Below are positions 1 to 8,899 of a stretch of DNA of 64,000 nt, in pieces. Source of the stretch: Kosakonia radicincitans DSM 16656 (lineage in GTDB: Bacteria > Pseudomonadota > Gammaproteobacteria > Enterobacterales > Enterobacteriaceae); assembly GCF_000280495.2 (NCBI RefSeq), contig NZ_CP018016.1, forward strand, positions 1,736,001-1,800,000, given 5' to 3'. Within the stretch, counting starts at the first letter, position 1; each line of letters begins with the position of its first letter. Under the pieces are notes generated by a model. The model was not told where the DNA came from and searched no databases. It saw nothing but the letters and a program-made list of their open reading frames with translations. The position numbers were made by a program, and so were the translations under genes.

Positions 1-70
1 TGCCAGCTGATTAGAGGGTTAGTCAGCAAGCAGTGGCAAATAAAAATGCATATAACAGAGGGTTAATAAA

Positions 71-1207
71 ATGAAAGTTAAAGTACTGTCCCTTCTGGTA
101 CCAGCTCTGCTGGTAGCAGGCGCAGCAAATGCGGCTGAAGTTTATAACAAAGATGGCAACAAATTAGATCTGTACGGCAAAGTAGATGGTCTGCACTATT
201 TCTCTGACGACAAAGGTTCTGATGGCGATCAGACATACGTGCGTTTCGGCTTCAAAGGCGAAACTCAGGTAAACGATCAGGTTACTGGCTACGGCCAGTG
301 GGAATATAACGTTCAGGCTAACGACACTGAATCTGCAAGCGATCAGGCATGGACTCGTGTGGCTTTCGCCGGTATCCGCGTGACTGATGCAGGCTCTTTC
401 GACTACGGTCGTAACTACGGCGTAATTTACGATGTAACGTCCTGGACCGACGTTCTGCCGGAATTCGGCGGCGACACTTACGGTTCAGATAACTTCATGC
501 AACAACGTGCAAACGGCCTTGCCACCTACCGTAACACCGACTTCTTCGGTCTGGTTGATGGCCTGAACTTTGCTCTGCAGTATCAGGGTAAAAACGGCAG
601 CGTCAGTGGTGAAAACGACACAGGTCGTAGCACGCTGAAACAGAATGGCGATGGCTACGGTGCATCTCTGACCTACGATCTGGGCGCAGGCTTCAGCGTC
701 GGTGGTGCAATGTCTTCTTCTCGTCGTACTGCTGACCAGAACGTGACTACCAATGCTGCTTTGTTCGGTGAAGGCGACCGCGCTGAAGTGTACAGCGGCG
801 GTCTGAAATACGATGCCAACAATATTTACCTGGCGGCACAGTACTCTCAGACCTATAACGCAACTCGTTTCGGTAACTCTCAGAGCACCAGCGATATCTA
901 CGGTTTTGCTAACAAAGCACAGAACTTCGAAGTGGTTGCTCAGTACCAGTTCGACTTCGGTCTGCGTCCGTCCATCGCTTACCTGCAATCTAAAGGTAAG
1001 GACATCACCAACAACACCGGTACCGTTAACTACGGCGATCAGGATATCCTGAAATACATCGATGTTGGCGCGACCTACTACTTCAACAAAAACATGTCCA
1101 CCTATGTTGATTACAAAATCAACCTGCTGGACGACAACGACTTTACCCGTTCTGCCGGTATCTCTACCGACAACATCGTTGCACTGGGCCTGGTTTACCA
1201 GTTCTAA
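71..1207 (+). CDS. ompC: Outer membrane general porin OmpC
   Basis: Trimeric 16-stranded beta-barrel that lets small hydrophilic solutes cross the outer membrane. The 378-residue product has a typical signal peptide ([21 protein letters not shown], cut before AEVYNKDG), the enteric porin start [18 protein letters not shown], and the obligatory C-terminal Phe (LGLVYQF) read by the Bam machinery. A GAGGG ribosome site stands a few bases before the ATG. It is called OmpC rather than OmpF or OmpN because apbE, ada, alkB and yojI follow in the same direction, exactly as beside ompC in E. coli. The OmpR-dependent promoter and micF would lie upstream of the window. A strong terminator follows directly. 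Confidence 0.95.
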   Translation: MKVKVLSLLVPALLVAGAANAAEVYNKDGNKLDLYGKVDGLHYFSDDKGSDGDQTYVRFGFKGETQVNDQVTGYGQWEYNVQANDTESASDQAWTRVAFAGIRVTDAGSFDYGRNYGVIYDVTSWTDVLPEFGGDTYGSDNFMQQRANGLATYRNTDFFGLVDGLNFALQYQGKNGSVSGENDTGRSTLKQNGDGYGASLTYDLGAGFSVGGAMSSSRRTADQNVTTNAALFGEGDRAEVYSGGLKYDANNIYLAAQYSQTYNATRFGNSQSTSDIYGFANKAQNFEVVAQYQFDFGLRPSIAYLQSKGKDITNNTGTVNYGDQDILKYIDVGATYYFNKNMSTYVDYKINLLDDNDFTRSAGISTDNIVALGLVYQF

Positions 1208-1226
1208 GTTCGCCACAACGATTGCT

Positions 1227-1250
1227 AAGGCGCCGCAAGGCGCCTTTTTT
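1227..1250 (+). terminator. Intrinsic terminator of ompC
   Basis: Perfect stem AAGGCGCC / GGCGCCTT with a GCAA tetraloop followed by a T run, 20 bases after the ompC stop. Confidence 0.93.
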
Positions 1251-1300
1251 ATTGTCCGGTTTTTGATGTACGCTTGCCGCCAGCAAGGAGATAACAAGCA

Positions 1301-2338
1301 ATGACAATGACTATTTTCCGCAGCTTCGTGGCCGCCTCGCTGCTGTTATTGGCTGGCTGCGATCGCAGCGAACAGGCGCAACCAACCGTGCTGGAAGGCA
1401 AAACGATGGGGACTTTCTGGCGCGTTAGTCTGGTGGATATTGATGCGCAGCGCGCTCAGGCGCTACAGCAAAAAATTCAGGCTCAGCTGGATGCTGACGA
1501 TCGTTTAATGTCAACGTGGAAGAGCGATTCTGCGCTAATGCGCTTTAATCACGCGACCAGTACCGCGCCCTGGCCGGTCAGCGCCGCAATGGCGGATATC
1601 GTGACCATCGCTTTGCGGGTCGGGGAAAAAACGGACGGTGCAATGGATATTACCGTTGGGCCGCTGGTGAATCTGTGGGGATTTGGTCCGGATAAACAAC
1701 CGATAGTCAGCCCAACGCAGGCGCAAATCGATGCGGCAAAAGCCCGTACCGGCTTGCAGCATCTGACGGTGATTAACCGCGCGGGGGAACAATTCCTGCA
1801 AAAAGATCTGCCGGATCTGTTCGTCGATTTATCGACAGTCGGTGAAGGCTATGCGGCGGATCATCTGGCGCGGCTTATGGAGCATGAAGGGATTGCCCGC
1901 TATCTGGTTTCCGTCGGCGGCGCGCTTGCCAGCCGGGGCATGAATGCGCAGGGCCAGCCGTGGCAGGTAGCGATTCAGAAACCGACCGATCGTGAAAATG
2001 TCGCGCAAGCCGTGGTCGATATTAACGGTCATGGGATCAGCACCTCCGGAAGTTATCGCAACTATTACGAGCTGGATGGCAAACGTATTTCGCATATTAT
2101 CGATCCGCGCACCGGGCGTCCCATCGATCACCGCCTGGTTTCGGTCACTGTGATTGCACCTACGGCGCTGGAAGCGGATGCGTGGGACACCGGCTTAATG
2201 GTACTGGGTACCGATAAAGCCAAAAAAGTGGTGACGCGAGAAGGGTTGGCGGTATTTATGATCATGAAAGAGGGTGACGGTTTTAGCACCTGGATGTCGC
2301 CGCAATTTTCTTCCTTCCTGGTCAGCGAAAAAAATTAA
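1301..2338 (+). CDS. apbE: FAD:protein FMN transferase ApbE (lipoprotein)
   Basis: Transfers FMN from FAD to a Thr or Ser of flavoproteins such as the NqrB and RnfG subunits, acting at the periplasmic face. The 345-residue protein starts with a lipoprotein signal whose lipobox is LLAGC (Cys20 lipidated). The ApbE fold is seen in KTMGTFWRV near residue 35, VNLWGFGPDK, the Mg/FAD region DLSTVGEGYAADHLA, VSVGGALASRG, and the late ISHIIDPRTGRP with TALEADAWDTGLMVLG. AAGGAG precedes the ATG by 12 bases. It lies between ompC and ada as in E. coli; the ompC terminator implies its own promoter or read-through. Confidence 0.95.
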   Translation: MTMTIFRSFVAASLLLLAGCDRSEQAQPTVLEGKTMGTFWRVSLVDIDAQRAQALQQKIQAQLDADDRLMSTWKSDSALMRFNHATSTAPWPVSAAMADIVTIALRVGEKTDGAMDITVGPLVNLWGFGPDKQPIVSPTQAQIDAAKARTGLQHLTVINRAGEQFLQKDLPDLFVDLSTVGEGYAADHLARLMEHEGIARYLVSVGGALASRGMNAQGQPWQVAIQKPTDRENVAQAVVDINGHGISTSGSYRNYYELDGKRISHIIDPRTGRPIDHRLVSVTVIAPTALEADAWDTGLMVLGTDKAKKVVTREGLAVFMIMKEGDGFSTWMSPQFSSFLVSEKN

Positions 2339-2344
2339 AACGCA
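2337..2344 (+). promoter_or_regulatory. Candidate Ada box upstream of ada
   Basis: AAAACGCA, in the context AATTAAAACGCAAGATTG, overlaps the apbE stop codon and lies 66 bases before the ada start. Methylated Ada activates at AAAGCGCA boxes in an AATT-AAAGCGCAA context; this copy differs by one G-to-A change. Activity is inferred. Confidence 0.5.
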
Positions 2345-2410
2345 AGATTGCGGGTGTCGGGTTCTTCGCGAGCGTGCACAGTGGGGCTAAGCTTAAATAA
2401 GGAGCCTGAC

Positions 2411-3472
2411 ATGAACGAGACGACTTTACTTGATGAACAGCGCTGGCAGGCGGTGCTGGCGCGCAACCCACAGGCGGATGGTCAGTTTGTTTTTGCGGTG
2501 CTGACCACCGGTATCTTCTGCCGCCCGTCTTGTCGCGCGCGCCACGCCCTGCGCCAGAATGTGCGTTTCTTCCCGGATGCCGATAGCGCTGTTGCCGCGG
2601 GTTTTCGCCCATGCAAACGTTGCCAGCCCGATAAAGCGCATCCGCAACAGCAGCGGCTGGATAAAGTGGCCACCGCTTGTCGATTGCTGGAGCAGGATAC
2701 GCCTGTCACCCTCGATCAACTGGCAACTGAGGTGGGCATCAGTCCGTACCATTTTCATCGCCTGTTTAAATCGGTGACCGGGATGACACCGAAAGCCTGG
2801 CAGCAAGCCTTCCGCGCCCGGCGTCTGCGCAACACGCTGGCAGAGAGCGACACGGTGACCGATGCCGTGCTGGCGGCGGGGTTCCCCGACAGTAGCAGCT
2901 ACTATCGCCAGGCGGATGCCGCGCTGGGAATGACGGCGCGTCAGTTTCGCCGTGGCGGTGACGATGCTGATATTCGTTACGCCCTGAGTGACTGTGCGCT
3001 GGGGCGCTGTCTGGTGGCGGAAAGTGAACGGGGCATCTGTGCCATTTTACTGGCCGACAGTGATGAACAACTGTTGGCAGAACTGCATACGATTTTTCCT
3101 CATGCCCGAAACGTGCAGGGCGATGAGGCGATGCTTGAACGCGTCGCGCAGGTGATCCGCCGTCTTGATCGTGCGGATGCGCCATTTACATTGCCGCTGG
3201 ATTTGCGCGGCACGGCTTTCCAGCTCCAGGTATGGCAGGCGCTGCGCGAACTCCCTGCTGGCACAACGATCAGCTATCAGCGCCTTGCGCAGCAAATAGG
3301 CAAACCCGGTGCGGTGAGGGCGGTGGCCAGCGCCTGCGCAGCGAATAAGCTGGCGATTGTTATCCCTTGTCATCGCGTGGTACGTGGCGATGGCGCGCTC
3401 TCCGGTTATCGCTGGGGAATCGCACGCAAAGCGCAACTACTGCAACGGGAAGCGAAAAAAGAGGAGAGTTAA
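2411..3472 (+). CDS. ada: Bifunctional methyltransferase / adaptive-response activator Ada
   Basis: Removes methyl groups from methylphosphotriesters and O6-methylguanine and, once methylated on its N-terminal Cys, switches on ada, alkB, alkA and aidB. The 353-residue product (E. coli 354) has the zinc-Cys set GIFCRPSC (Cys37, Cys41) and PCKRC (Cys68, Cys71); Cys37 is the phosphotriester acceptor. An AraC-type HTH follows (LDQLATEVGISPYHFHRLFKSVTGMTPKAW), then the alkyltransferase domain with IPCHRVV (acceptor Cys320). I use the ATG at 2411, preceded by AAGGAG, not the upstream in-frame TTG, because MNETTLLDEQRW matches the known N-terminus. The stop overlaps the alkB start (TAATG), so the two are translationally coupled. 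Confidence 0.95.
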   Translation: MNETTLLDEQRWQAVLARNPQADGQFVFAVLTTGIFCRPSCRARHALRQNVRFFPDADSAVAAGFRPCKRCQPDKAHPQQQRLDKVATACRLLEQDTPVTLDQLATEVGISPYHFHRLFKSVTGMTPKAWQQAFRARRLRNTLAESDTVTDAVLAAGFPDSSSYYRQADAALGMTARQFRRGGDDADIRYALSDCALGRCLVAESERGICAILLADSDEQLLAELHTIFPHARNVQGDEAMLERVAQVIRRLDRADAPFTLPLDLRGTAFQLQVWQALRELPAGTTISYQRLAQQIGKPGAVRAVASACAANKLAIVIPCHRVVRGDGALSGYRWGIARKAQLLQREAKKEES

Positions 3473-4122
3473 TGCTCGATTTGTTTGCCGATGAAGAACC
3501 CTGGCAGGAGCCGCTGGCGCCCGGCGCGGTGGTGCTGCGCCGTTTCGCGCTGCCACATGTGGAAGCGCTGATGCGCGGCATTGCGCAGGTGGTTGGCCAG
3601 TCGCCGCTGCGCCATATGGTCACGCCGGGTGGGTATACCATGTCCGTGGCGATGACCAATTGCGGCAGGCTTGGCTGGACGACTAATCAGCACGGTTATC
3701 TCTACGCGCCTGTCGATCCGCAAACGGCGCAGCCGTGGCCGGAAATGCCGGCTGCGTTCACGGCGCTATGTCATAAAGCCAGCATTGCGGCGGGTTACCC
3801 TGAGTTTCGCCCGGATGCCTGCCTGATCAACCGTTACGCGCCTGGTGCGAAGTTATCGCTGCATCAGGATAAGGACGAACCTGATTTGCGCGCGCCGATT
3901 GTCTCTGTCTCGCTGGGCTTACCGGCTATTTTCCAGTTTGGTGGGCTGAAGCGTAACGATCCGCTGCAACGATTGATGCTGGAACATGGCGATATTGTGG
4001 TGTGGGGCGGTGAATCGCGGCTCTTTTATCATGGCATCGCGCCGCTGAAAGCGGGTTATCACCCGGTGACTGGCGAGTGTCGTTACAACCTGACGTTCCG
4101 CCAGGCTGGCAACAGCGAATAA
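3472..4122 (+). CDS. alkB: DNA/RNA oxidative demethylase AlkB
   Basis: Fe(II)/2-oxoglutarate dioxygenase that repairs 1-methyladenine and 3-methylcytosine in DNA and RNA. At 216 residues it has exactly the E. coli length, and all key residues fall at the same numbers: iron ligands His131, Asp133 (SLHQDKDE) and His187 (FYHG), and 2-oxoglutarate ligands Arg204 and Arg210 (RYNLTFR). The substrate lid includes [10 protein letters not shown]. The start is the ATG in the TAATG overlap with ada, with GAGGAG upstream; an in-frame extension into ada is not supported. The ada-alkB operon is the inducible alkylation response. Confidence 0.96.
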   Translation: MLDLFADEEPWQEPLAPGAVVLRRFALPHVEALMRGIAQVVGQSPLRHMVTPGGYTMSVAMTNCGRLGWTTNQHGYLYAPVDPQTAQPWPEMPAAFTALCHKASIAAGYPEFRPDACLINRYAPGAKLSLHQDKDEPDLRAPIVSVSLGLPAIFQFGGLKRNDPLQRLMLEHGDIVVWGGESRLFYHGIAPLKAGYHPVTGECRYNLTFRQAGNSE

Positions 4123-4145
4123 AAATAAGAATTATTCTTGATGTA
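4123..4145. promoter_or_regulatory. AT-rich imperfect inverted repeat upstream of yojI
   Basis: AAGAAT-TATTCTT type dyad within AATAAAAATAAGAATTATTC just after alkB, about 55 bases before the yojI start. It could be a weak iron-regulator-like operator or simply promoter DNA. The sequence alone does not decide. Confidence 0.25.
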
Positions 4146-4196
4146 AAACAGTGTCCGTTTAAACTGCTGGCTGTTTTTGTTGACCGGGCCGTTGTT

Positions 4197-5840
4197 ATGG
4201 AACTCCTTCTTCTTGTCTGGCGGCAGTATCGCTGGCCATTCGTGGCGGTACTGGCGCTTACCCTTGCCAGCGCTGCATTGGGTATCGGGCTGATCGCTTT
4301 TATTAACCAGCGTCTGATCGAAACCGTCGATATATCATTGGCCGTGCTACCGGAATTTCTCGGCTTGCTGCTGCTGTTAATGGCGGTGACACTCGGCTCG
4401 CAACTGGCGCTGACCACGCTCGGCCACCATTTCATTTACCGTCTGCGTAGTGAATTTATCAAACGGATCCTCGATACGCCGGTGGAGCGCATTGAACAAC
4501 TGGGCAGCGCGTCGCTACTGGCCGGGTTGACCAGCGATGTGCGCAACATCACCATCGCTTTTGTGCGCCTGCCGGAACTGGTGCAGGGCATTATCCTGAC
4601 TGTAGGTTCGTGCATTTATCTGGCGATGCTATCCGGCAAAATGCTGGTGATCACTGCACTGTGGATGGCGCTGACCATCTGGGGCGGCTTTATTCTGGTT
4701 TCCCGCGTGTATAAACATATGGCGACGCTGCGCGAGACGGAAGACAAGCTCTATAACGATTTCCAGACGGTGCTGGAAGGGCGCAAAGAGCTGAATCTGA
4801 ATCGGGAACGCGCCGAACATATTTTCGAGAAGATGTACCTGCCGGATGCGCGCGAGTACCGCCACCATATTATTCGTGCCGACACTTTCCATCTCAGCGC
4901 CGTCAACTGGTCGAACATTATGATGCTCGGCGCGATTGGCCTCGTGTTCTGGATGGCAAATAGTCTGGGCTGGGCGGATACCAACGTTGCGGCAACCTAT
5001 TCGCTGACGCTGCTATTTTTACGTACGCCGTTGCTGTCGGCGGTCGGCGCATTGCCGACGCTGTTGAGCGCCCAGGTTGCTTTCAAAAAACTGAAGCATT
5101 TTGCTCTGGCGCCGTATCAGCCAGCATTTCCGCGTCCGCAGGCTTTTCCCGGCTGGAAAACGCTGGAGCTGCGCAACGTGACCTTTAAATATCAGGAGAA
5201 TGATTTCTCTGTCGGCCCGATCAACATGACGCTGAACCGGGGCGAACTGGTGTTTCTGATTGGGGGCAACGGCAGCGGTAAATCAACGCTGGCGATGCTG
5301 CTGACCGGGCTGTATCAGCCAGTTTCCGGCGAGATCCTGCTGGATGGTAAACCGATGGCGCAGGATCGCCCGGAAGATTATCGCAAACTGTTCTCGGCGG
5401 TGTTTACCGATGTCTGGTTGTTTGACGATCTGCTCGGGCCGGAAGGTAAACCGGCGGATCCGGCGCTGGTCGATAAGTGGCTGGATCAGTTGAAGATGGC
5501 GCATAAACTGGAACTGAACAACGGCAAGATCCTCAATCTGAAGCTCTCGAAAGGGCAGAAAAAGCGCGTGGCGCTGCTGCTGGCGCTGGCGGAAGAGCGC
5601 GATATTTTGTTGCTTGACGAATGGGCGGCCGATCAGGATCCCCATTTCCGCCGCGATTTCTACCAGGTGTTGCTGCCGCTGATGCAACAGATGGGGAAAA
5701 CCATTTTTGCCATCAGCCACGATGATCACTATTTTACCCACGCCGACCGCCTGCTGGAGATGCGCAATGGTCAGTTGACTGAGTTGGTCGGTGAAGAGCG
5801 CGCGCAAGCTTCCCGCGACGCCGTCTCCCGCACTGCCTGA
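4197..5840 (+). CDS. yojI: ABC exporter YojI (membrane domain fused to ATPase)
   Basis: Inner-membrane half-type exporter that pumps out peptides; in E. coli YojI with TolC exports microcin J25. The 547 residues equal the E. coli length. The N-terminal half holds about six membrane helices (from [21 protein letters not shown] on). The C-terminal half is an ABC ATPase: Walker [11 protein letters not shown], an unusual signature [12 protein letters not shown] in place of LSGGQ, Walker [14 protein letters not shown] and the switch His in [10 protein letters not shown] take the ATG at 4197 because the longer in-frame reading runs back into alkB. LSKGQKK is normal for this subfamily (cyclic-peptide/SyrD type). 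Confidence 0.92.
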   Translation: MELLLLVWRQYRWPFVAVLALTLASAALGIGLIAFINQRLIETVDISLAVLPEFLGLLLLLMAVTLGSQLALTTLGHHFIYRLRSEFIKRILDTPVERIEQLGSASLLAGLTSDVRNITIAFVRLPELVQGIILTVGSCIYLAMLSGKMLVITALWMALTIWGGFILVSRVYKHMATLRETEDKLYNDFQTVLEGRKELNLNRERAEHIFEKMYLPDAREYRHHIIRADTFHLSAVNWSNIMMLGAIGLVFWMANSLGWADTNVAATYSLTLLFLRTPLLSAVGALPTLLSAQVAFKKLKHFALAPYQPAFPRPQAFPGWKTLELRNVTFKYQENDFSVGPINMTLNRGELVFLIGGNGSGKSTLAMLLTGLYQPVSGEILLDGKPMAQDRPEDYRKLFSAVFTDVWLFDDLLGPEGKPADPALVDKWLDQLKMAHKLELNNGKILNLKLSKGQKKRVALLLALAEERDILLLDEWAADQDPHFRRDFYQVLLPLMQQMGKTIFAISHDDHYFTHADRLLEMRNGQLTELVGEERAQASRDAVSRTA

Positions 5841-5856
5841 GCAATGCGCCCTCTTC

Positions 5857-5884
5857 GAGCGAAGGGGGCATTCGCTCCTTTTTT
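5857..5884 (+). terminator. Intrinsic terminator of yojI
   Basis: Stem GAGCGAA / TTCGCTC with a GGGGGCA loop and a trailing T run, 16 bases after the yojI stop. Confidence 0.85.
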
Positions 5885-5986
5885 CACCAAACGCCCCCGC
5901 TGTTTATTATTTTTTACAAAAGCTGCCGCTATGCTTAAGTCTATTCGGCCCCGGCTTCAGGGCGCTTTGCATTCAGGGAACGGCTA

Positions 5987-7423
5987 ATGTCATTGAGCAA
6001 AAAAAACAGCGTCAAACTGCGCGACGAGGAGCGTGCGCGCCTGATTTGGTTACTGATCACCCATAAACCGCTTACCGCCTCACTGCTCGGACAACTCACC
6101 CTCGCCGAGCAGGTGGATAGCGCTGCGCTGGAGCGGGATCTGGCAGAGGTTAACGCGCTGGTCTCCCACTTGCCGCCACCGGATCTCGCCGATACGCTGG
6201 AGGCCTTGCCGGTAGATGAACGCCACGCATTATGGCGGCTGGTGAGCGATGATAAACGCGGCAAAGTTCTGCTTGAAGCGTCGGAAAATGTCTGGGATGA
6301 CCTGATTGATGAGATGAGCGACCGCGCGCTGCTCGATGCACTGCAAACGCTGGATATCGACGACCAAATCTGGCTGGTGCAGCATCTGCCGCGTAACCTG
6401 ACCGGCCGCTTAATGGCGACATTACCGCGCGCAGAGCGTAACCGCATGCGGGAAGTGATGCGCTACGGCAAAAACTGTGTCGGCGCGATCATGGAGTTCG
6501 AGGTGATCACCGTGCGCTCTGAAGTAACGCTGGCGGCGGTTCAGCGCTATCTGCGACGACTCGGCAAAATGCCGGACAACACCGACAAACTGTTTGTTAT
6601 CGGCCGTGATAACCGGTTGATGGGGGAACTGGCGTTGCAAACCATTTTGCTCAATGCCGCCGGGAGGCGGGTCAGCGAAGTGATGGATGCGGATCCGGTG
6701 GCCTTTTCTCCGGAAGAGGACGCGGAAAAAGTGGCGCGTACTTTCGAGCGTGACAACCTGCTTAGCGCGGCAGTGGTCGATGATAACGGAATGTTGATGG
6801 GCCGTCTGACCATCGATGAGATCGTCAATGTGGTCTATGAAGAGACTGATAACGATTTGCGTCAGATGGGCGGTCTGAGCGCCGAAGAAGACGTGTTTGC
6901 CCCGGTAAGCAAAGCGGTGAAAACCCGCTGGGCGTGGCTGGCTATCAACTTGTGTACGGCATTTATCGCCTCGCGCGTGATCGACGGTTTTGAACACACC
7001 ATTTCGCAACTGGTGGCGCTGGCGTCGCTGATGCCGATTGTCGCCGGGATTGGCGGCAACACCGGCAACCAAACTATTACCATGATTGTGCGCGCCCTGG
7101 CGTTACAAAACATTCAGCCGGGCAACTTTGCTTTCCTGATTATGCGTGAACTTGGCGTCGCGTTGATTAACGGTCTGGTGTGGGGCGGCATTATGGGCTG
7201 CATCACATGGTGGCTGTACGACGATGCGGCGCTGGGCGGCGTCATGACGCTGGCGATGGTGCTGAACTTATTGATGGCGGCGTTGATGGGAGTGTTGATC
7301 CCGATGATCATGACCCGGCTGGGGCGCGACCCGGCGGTTGGCTCCAGCGTGATGATCACCGCGATCACGGATACCGGTGGCTTCTTTATTTTTCTTGGGC
7401 TGGCGACGCTGTTTTTGCTGTAA
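5987..7423 (+). CDS. mgtE: MgtE-family magnesium transporter
   Basis: Mg2+-gated magnesium channel/transporter of the inner membrane. The 478 residues show the full MgtE plan: an acidic helical N domain (about 1-135, ending GRLMATLPRAERNRMREVM), two CBS domains (about 140-270, with VGAIMEFEVITV and VSEVMDADPVAFSPEEDAEKV), a plug-helix region and five membrane helices from about residue 315. The pore signatures PIVAGIGGNTGNQT and GRDPAVGSSVMITAITDTGG carry the conserved Asp (Asp462) that lines the ion path. AGGGAA precedes the ATG. K-12 has no gene here between yojI and mqo, so this is an accessory insertion. Its 3' end overlaps the convergent SulP gene by 38 bases. No M-box leader is evident in the 146-base upstream gap. 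Confidence 0.92.
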   Translation: MSLSKKNSVKLRDEERARLIWLLITHKPLTASLLGQLTLAEQVDSAALERDLAEVNALVSHLPPPDLADTLEALPVDERHALWRLVSDDKRGKVLLEASENVWDDLIDEMSDRALLDALQTLDIDDQIWLVQHLPRNLTGRLMATLPRAERNRMREVMRYGKNCVGAIMEFEVITVRSEVTLAAVQRYLRRLGKMPDNTDKLFVIGRDNRLMGELALQTILLNAAGRRVSEVMDADPVAFSPEEDAEKVARTFERDNLLSAAVVDDNGMLMGRLTIDEIVNVVYEETDNDLRQMGGLSAEEDVFAPVSKAVKTRWAWLAINLCTAFIASRVIDGFEHTISQLVALASLMPIVAGIGGNTGNQTITMIVRALALQNIQPGNFAFLIMRELGVALINGLVWGGIMGCITWWLYDDAALGGVMTLAMVLNLLMAALMGVLIPMIMTRLGRDPAVGSSVMITAITDTGGFFIFLGLATLFLL

Positions 7424-8621
7424 CGTTTGCTGACTTACGCCACCTTGGCGGCGTGAGCGCCAGCGTGACCAGCCCGCCCAGCACACCAATCGCCAGGTTA
7501 CCGGTACTGACGGTAGCGACCACCGTGACCAGCATCACCACCGTTTCCATGACCGGCGCCTGCCTGAGCGTTGCCGGTTGCAGGCTGCCCCAGTTAAAGG
7601 TTTTAAAGGCAACGATGGCCATAATACCCGCCAGCACAACCATCGGAATTTTCGCCATCACGCTACTGAGTGCTGTCACCAGCAGCAACAGCACCAGCGC
7701 GGCGGCCAGCGTTGAGACGCGCGTGCGACCTTTACCCATCTCCACATTCACAATGGTCTGACCGATCATCGCACAGCCAGCGATTCCACCATAGAACCCC
7801 GCCAGAATATTGGCGATGCCAAGCCCGGCGCTCTCGCGGCCTTTGTGCGAAGGCGTATGGGTTAAATCGTCCACCAGTTTGGCGGTCAGCAGGGATTCCA
7901 TCAAACCAACAAAGGCGATACTCAGCGCGCAGGGCCAGACGATATTCAATGTCTGCCAGTTGAGCGGAACCAGAAATGAGCTTATCCCCGGTAATCCGCC
8001 CTGCATTGGGCCTTCATCGCCCACGGTCGGCAGAATCTGCCTGCTGAAGAGAGTAAACGCGGTGAGTAACACAATGGCAACCAGCGGCGCAGGGATGCTT
8101 TTTACCCAGCGCGGCAGCCACAGTACAATCAGCAGCGTCAGTACGAAAAGCCCCAGAATCAGCGGGTCTTTGCTCCAGAAATGGGGGATTTGTGCAAAGA
8201 AGATCAGAATGCCAAGTGCGTTGACGAAACCGGTCATCACCGCATGAGGAATAAAGCGCATCAGTCGCGCCATACCGCTCAGACCGAAGAGAATTTGAAT
8301 CACCCCCGCCAGTAAAACCGCCGGGAGGATGTATTCCATACCGTGTTGGTTAACCATGGGACCGATAACCAGAGCGACTGACCCCGCTGCCGCCGTCACC
8401 ATCGCCGGGCGTCCGCCCAAAAAAGACATGCTGAGGCACAGTACGACCGAGGCAATCAGGCTCACTTTCGGGTCGACACCGGCAATCACCGAGAAAGAGA
8501 TCACTTCCGGGATCAGCGCCAGCGCAGTGATCACGCCAGCCAGACATTCACGGGTCAATAATGACGGGGAACGCAGGACATCAACGCTACGGTTTGCCGG
8601 GGAGTGTAATTTTTCAGTCAT
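7386..8621 (-). CDS. SulP-family anion permease lacking a STAS domain
   Basis: Predicted inner-membrane anion transporter of the SulP/SLC26 family. The substrate cannot be read from sequence; bacterial members move sulfate, bicarbonate or dicarboxylates. The 411 residues are almost entirely membrane helices, with SulP landmarks ALALIPEVISFSVIAGVDP, FLGGRPAMVTAAAGSVALV, FIPHAVMTGFVNALGILIF and the late block GIANILAGFYGGIAGCAMIGQT. The protein stops after the last helix with a short basic tail (PPRWRKSANVTAKTA), so the usual cytoplasmic STAS domain is missing; short STAS-less forms are known. It is absent from this place in K-12 and runs toward mgtE with overlapping stop regions. Confidence 0.85.
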   Translation of the reverse strand: MTEKLHSPANRSVDVLRSPSLLTRECLAGVITALALIPEVISFSVIAGVDPKVSLIASVVLCLSMSFLGGRPAMVTAAAGSVALVIGPMVNQHGMEYILPAVLLAGVIQILFGLSGMARLMRFIPHAVMTGFVNALGILIFFAQIPHFWSKDPLILGLFVLTLLIVLWLPRWVKSIPAPLVAIVLLTAFTLFSRQILPTVGDEGPMQGGLPGISSFLVPLNWQTLNIVWPCALSIAFVGLMESLLTAKLVDDLTHTPSHKGRESAGLGIANILAGFYGGIAGCAMIGQTIVNVEMGKGRTRVSTLAAALVLLLLVTALSSVMAKIPMVVLAGIMAIVAFKTFNWGSLQPATLRQAPVMETVVMLVTVVATVSTGNLAIGVLGGLVTLALTPPRWRKSANVTAKTASPAQEK

Positions 8622-8899
8622 AAGGTTCGCAGGTCGGTGTGGCGTTCAACAACAGGCGCGCAAACGGCATCGGTGCGTTTGGCAAAGCGCAAAATAATAG
8701 CAGATTTTAACCGCGGCGGGTCAACAATAAGTGTTAAATCTAATCTGGAAAATCAACTTATTAGTAACATTTATACAATGAATATTTAATGTTTAAACAT
8801 TATTTAAATCTCACTTCTTAAGTGCTACGTTAGGAGGGTTAACTACTTTACCCTCAATAAATGCGAATAAAACAGCACTAAAAGTAAGGCATTAATACC
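8622..8899. promoter_or_regulatory. Divergent promoter region of the SulP gene and mqo
   Basis: AT-rich 278-base intergenic region holding both promoters. The stretch around 8750-8830 is especially AT-rich (TTATTAGTAACATTTATACA, then TTTAAACATTATTTAAATC), as expected of the regulated mqo promoter. I could not assign a specific operator with confidence. Confidence 0.45.

Noticed and set aside
485..1297. Long minus-strand reading frame (270 codons) opposite ompC
   Set aside because: Shadow of the porin's codon bias; no ribosome site, and ompC is certain on the other strand.
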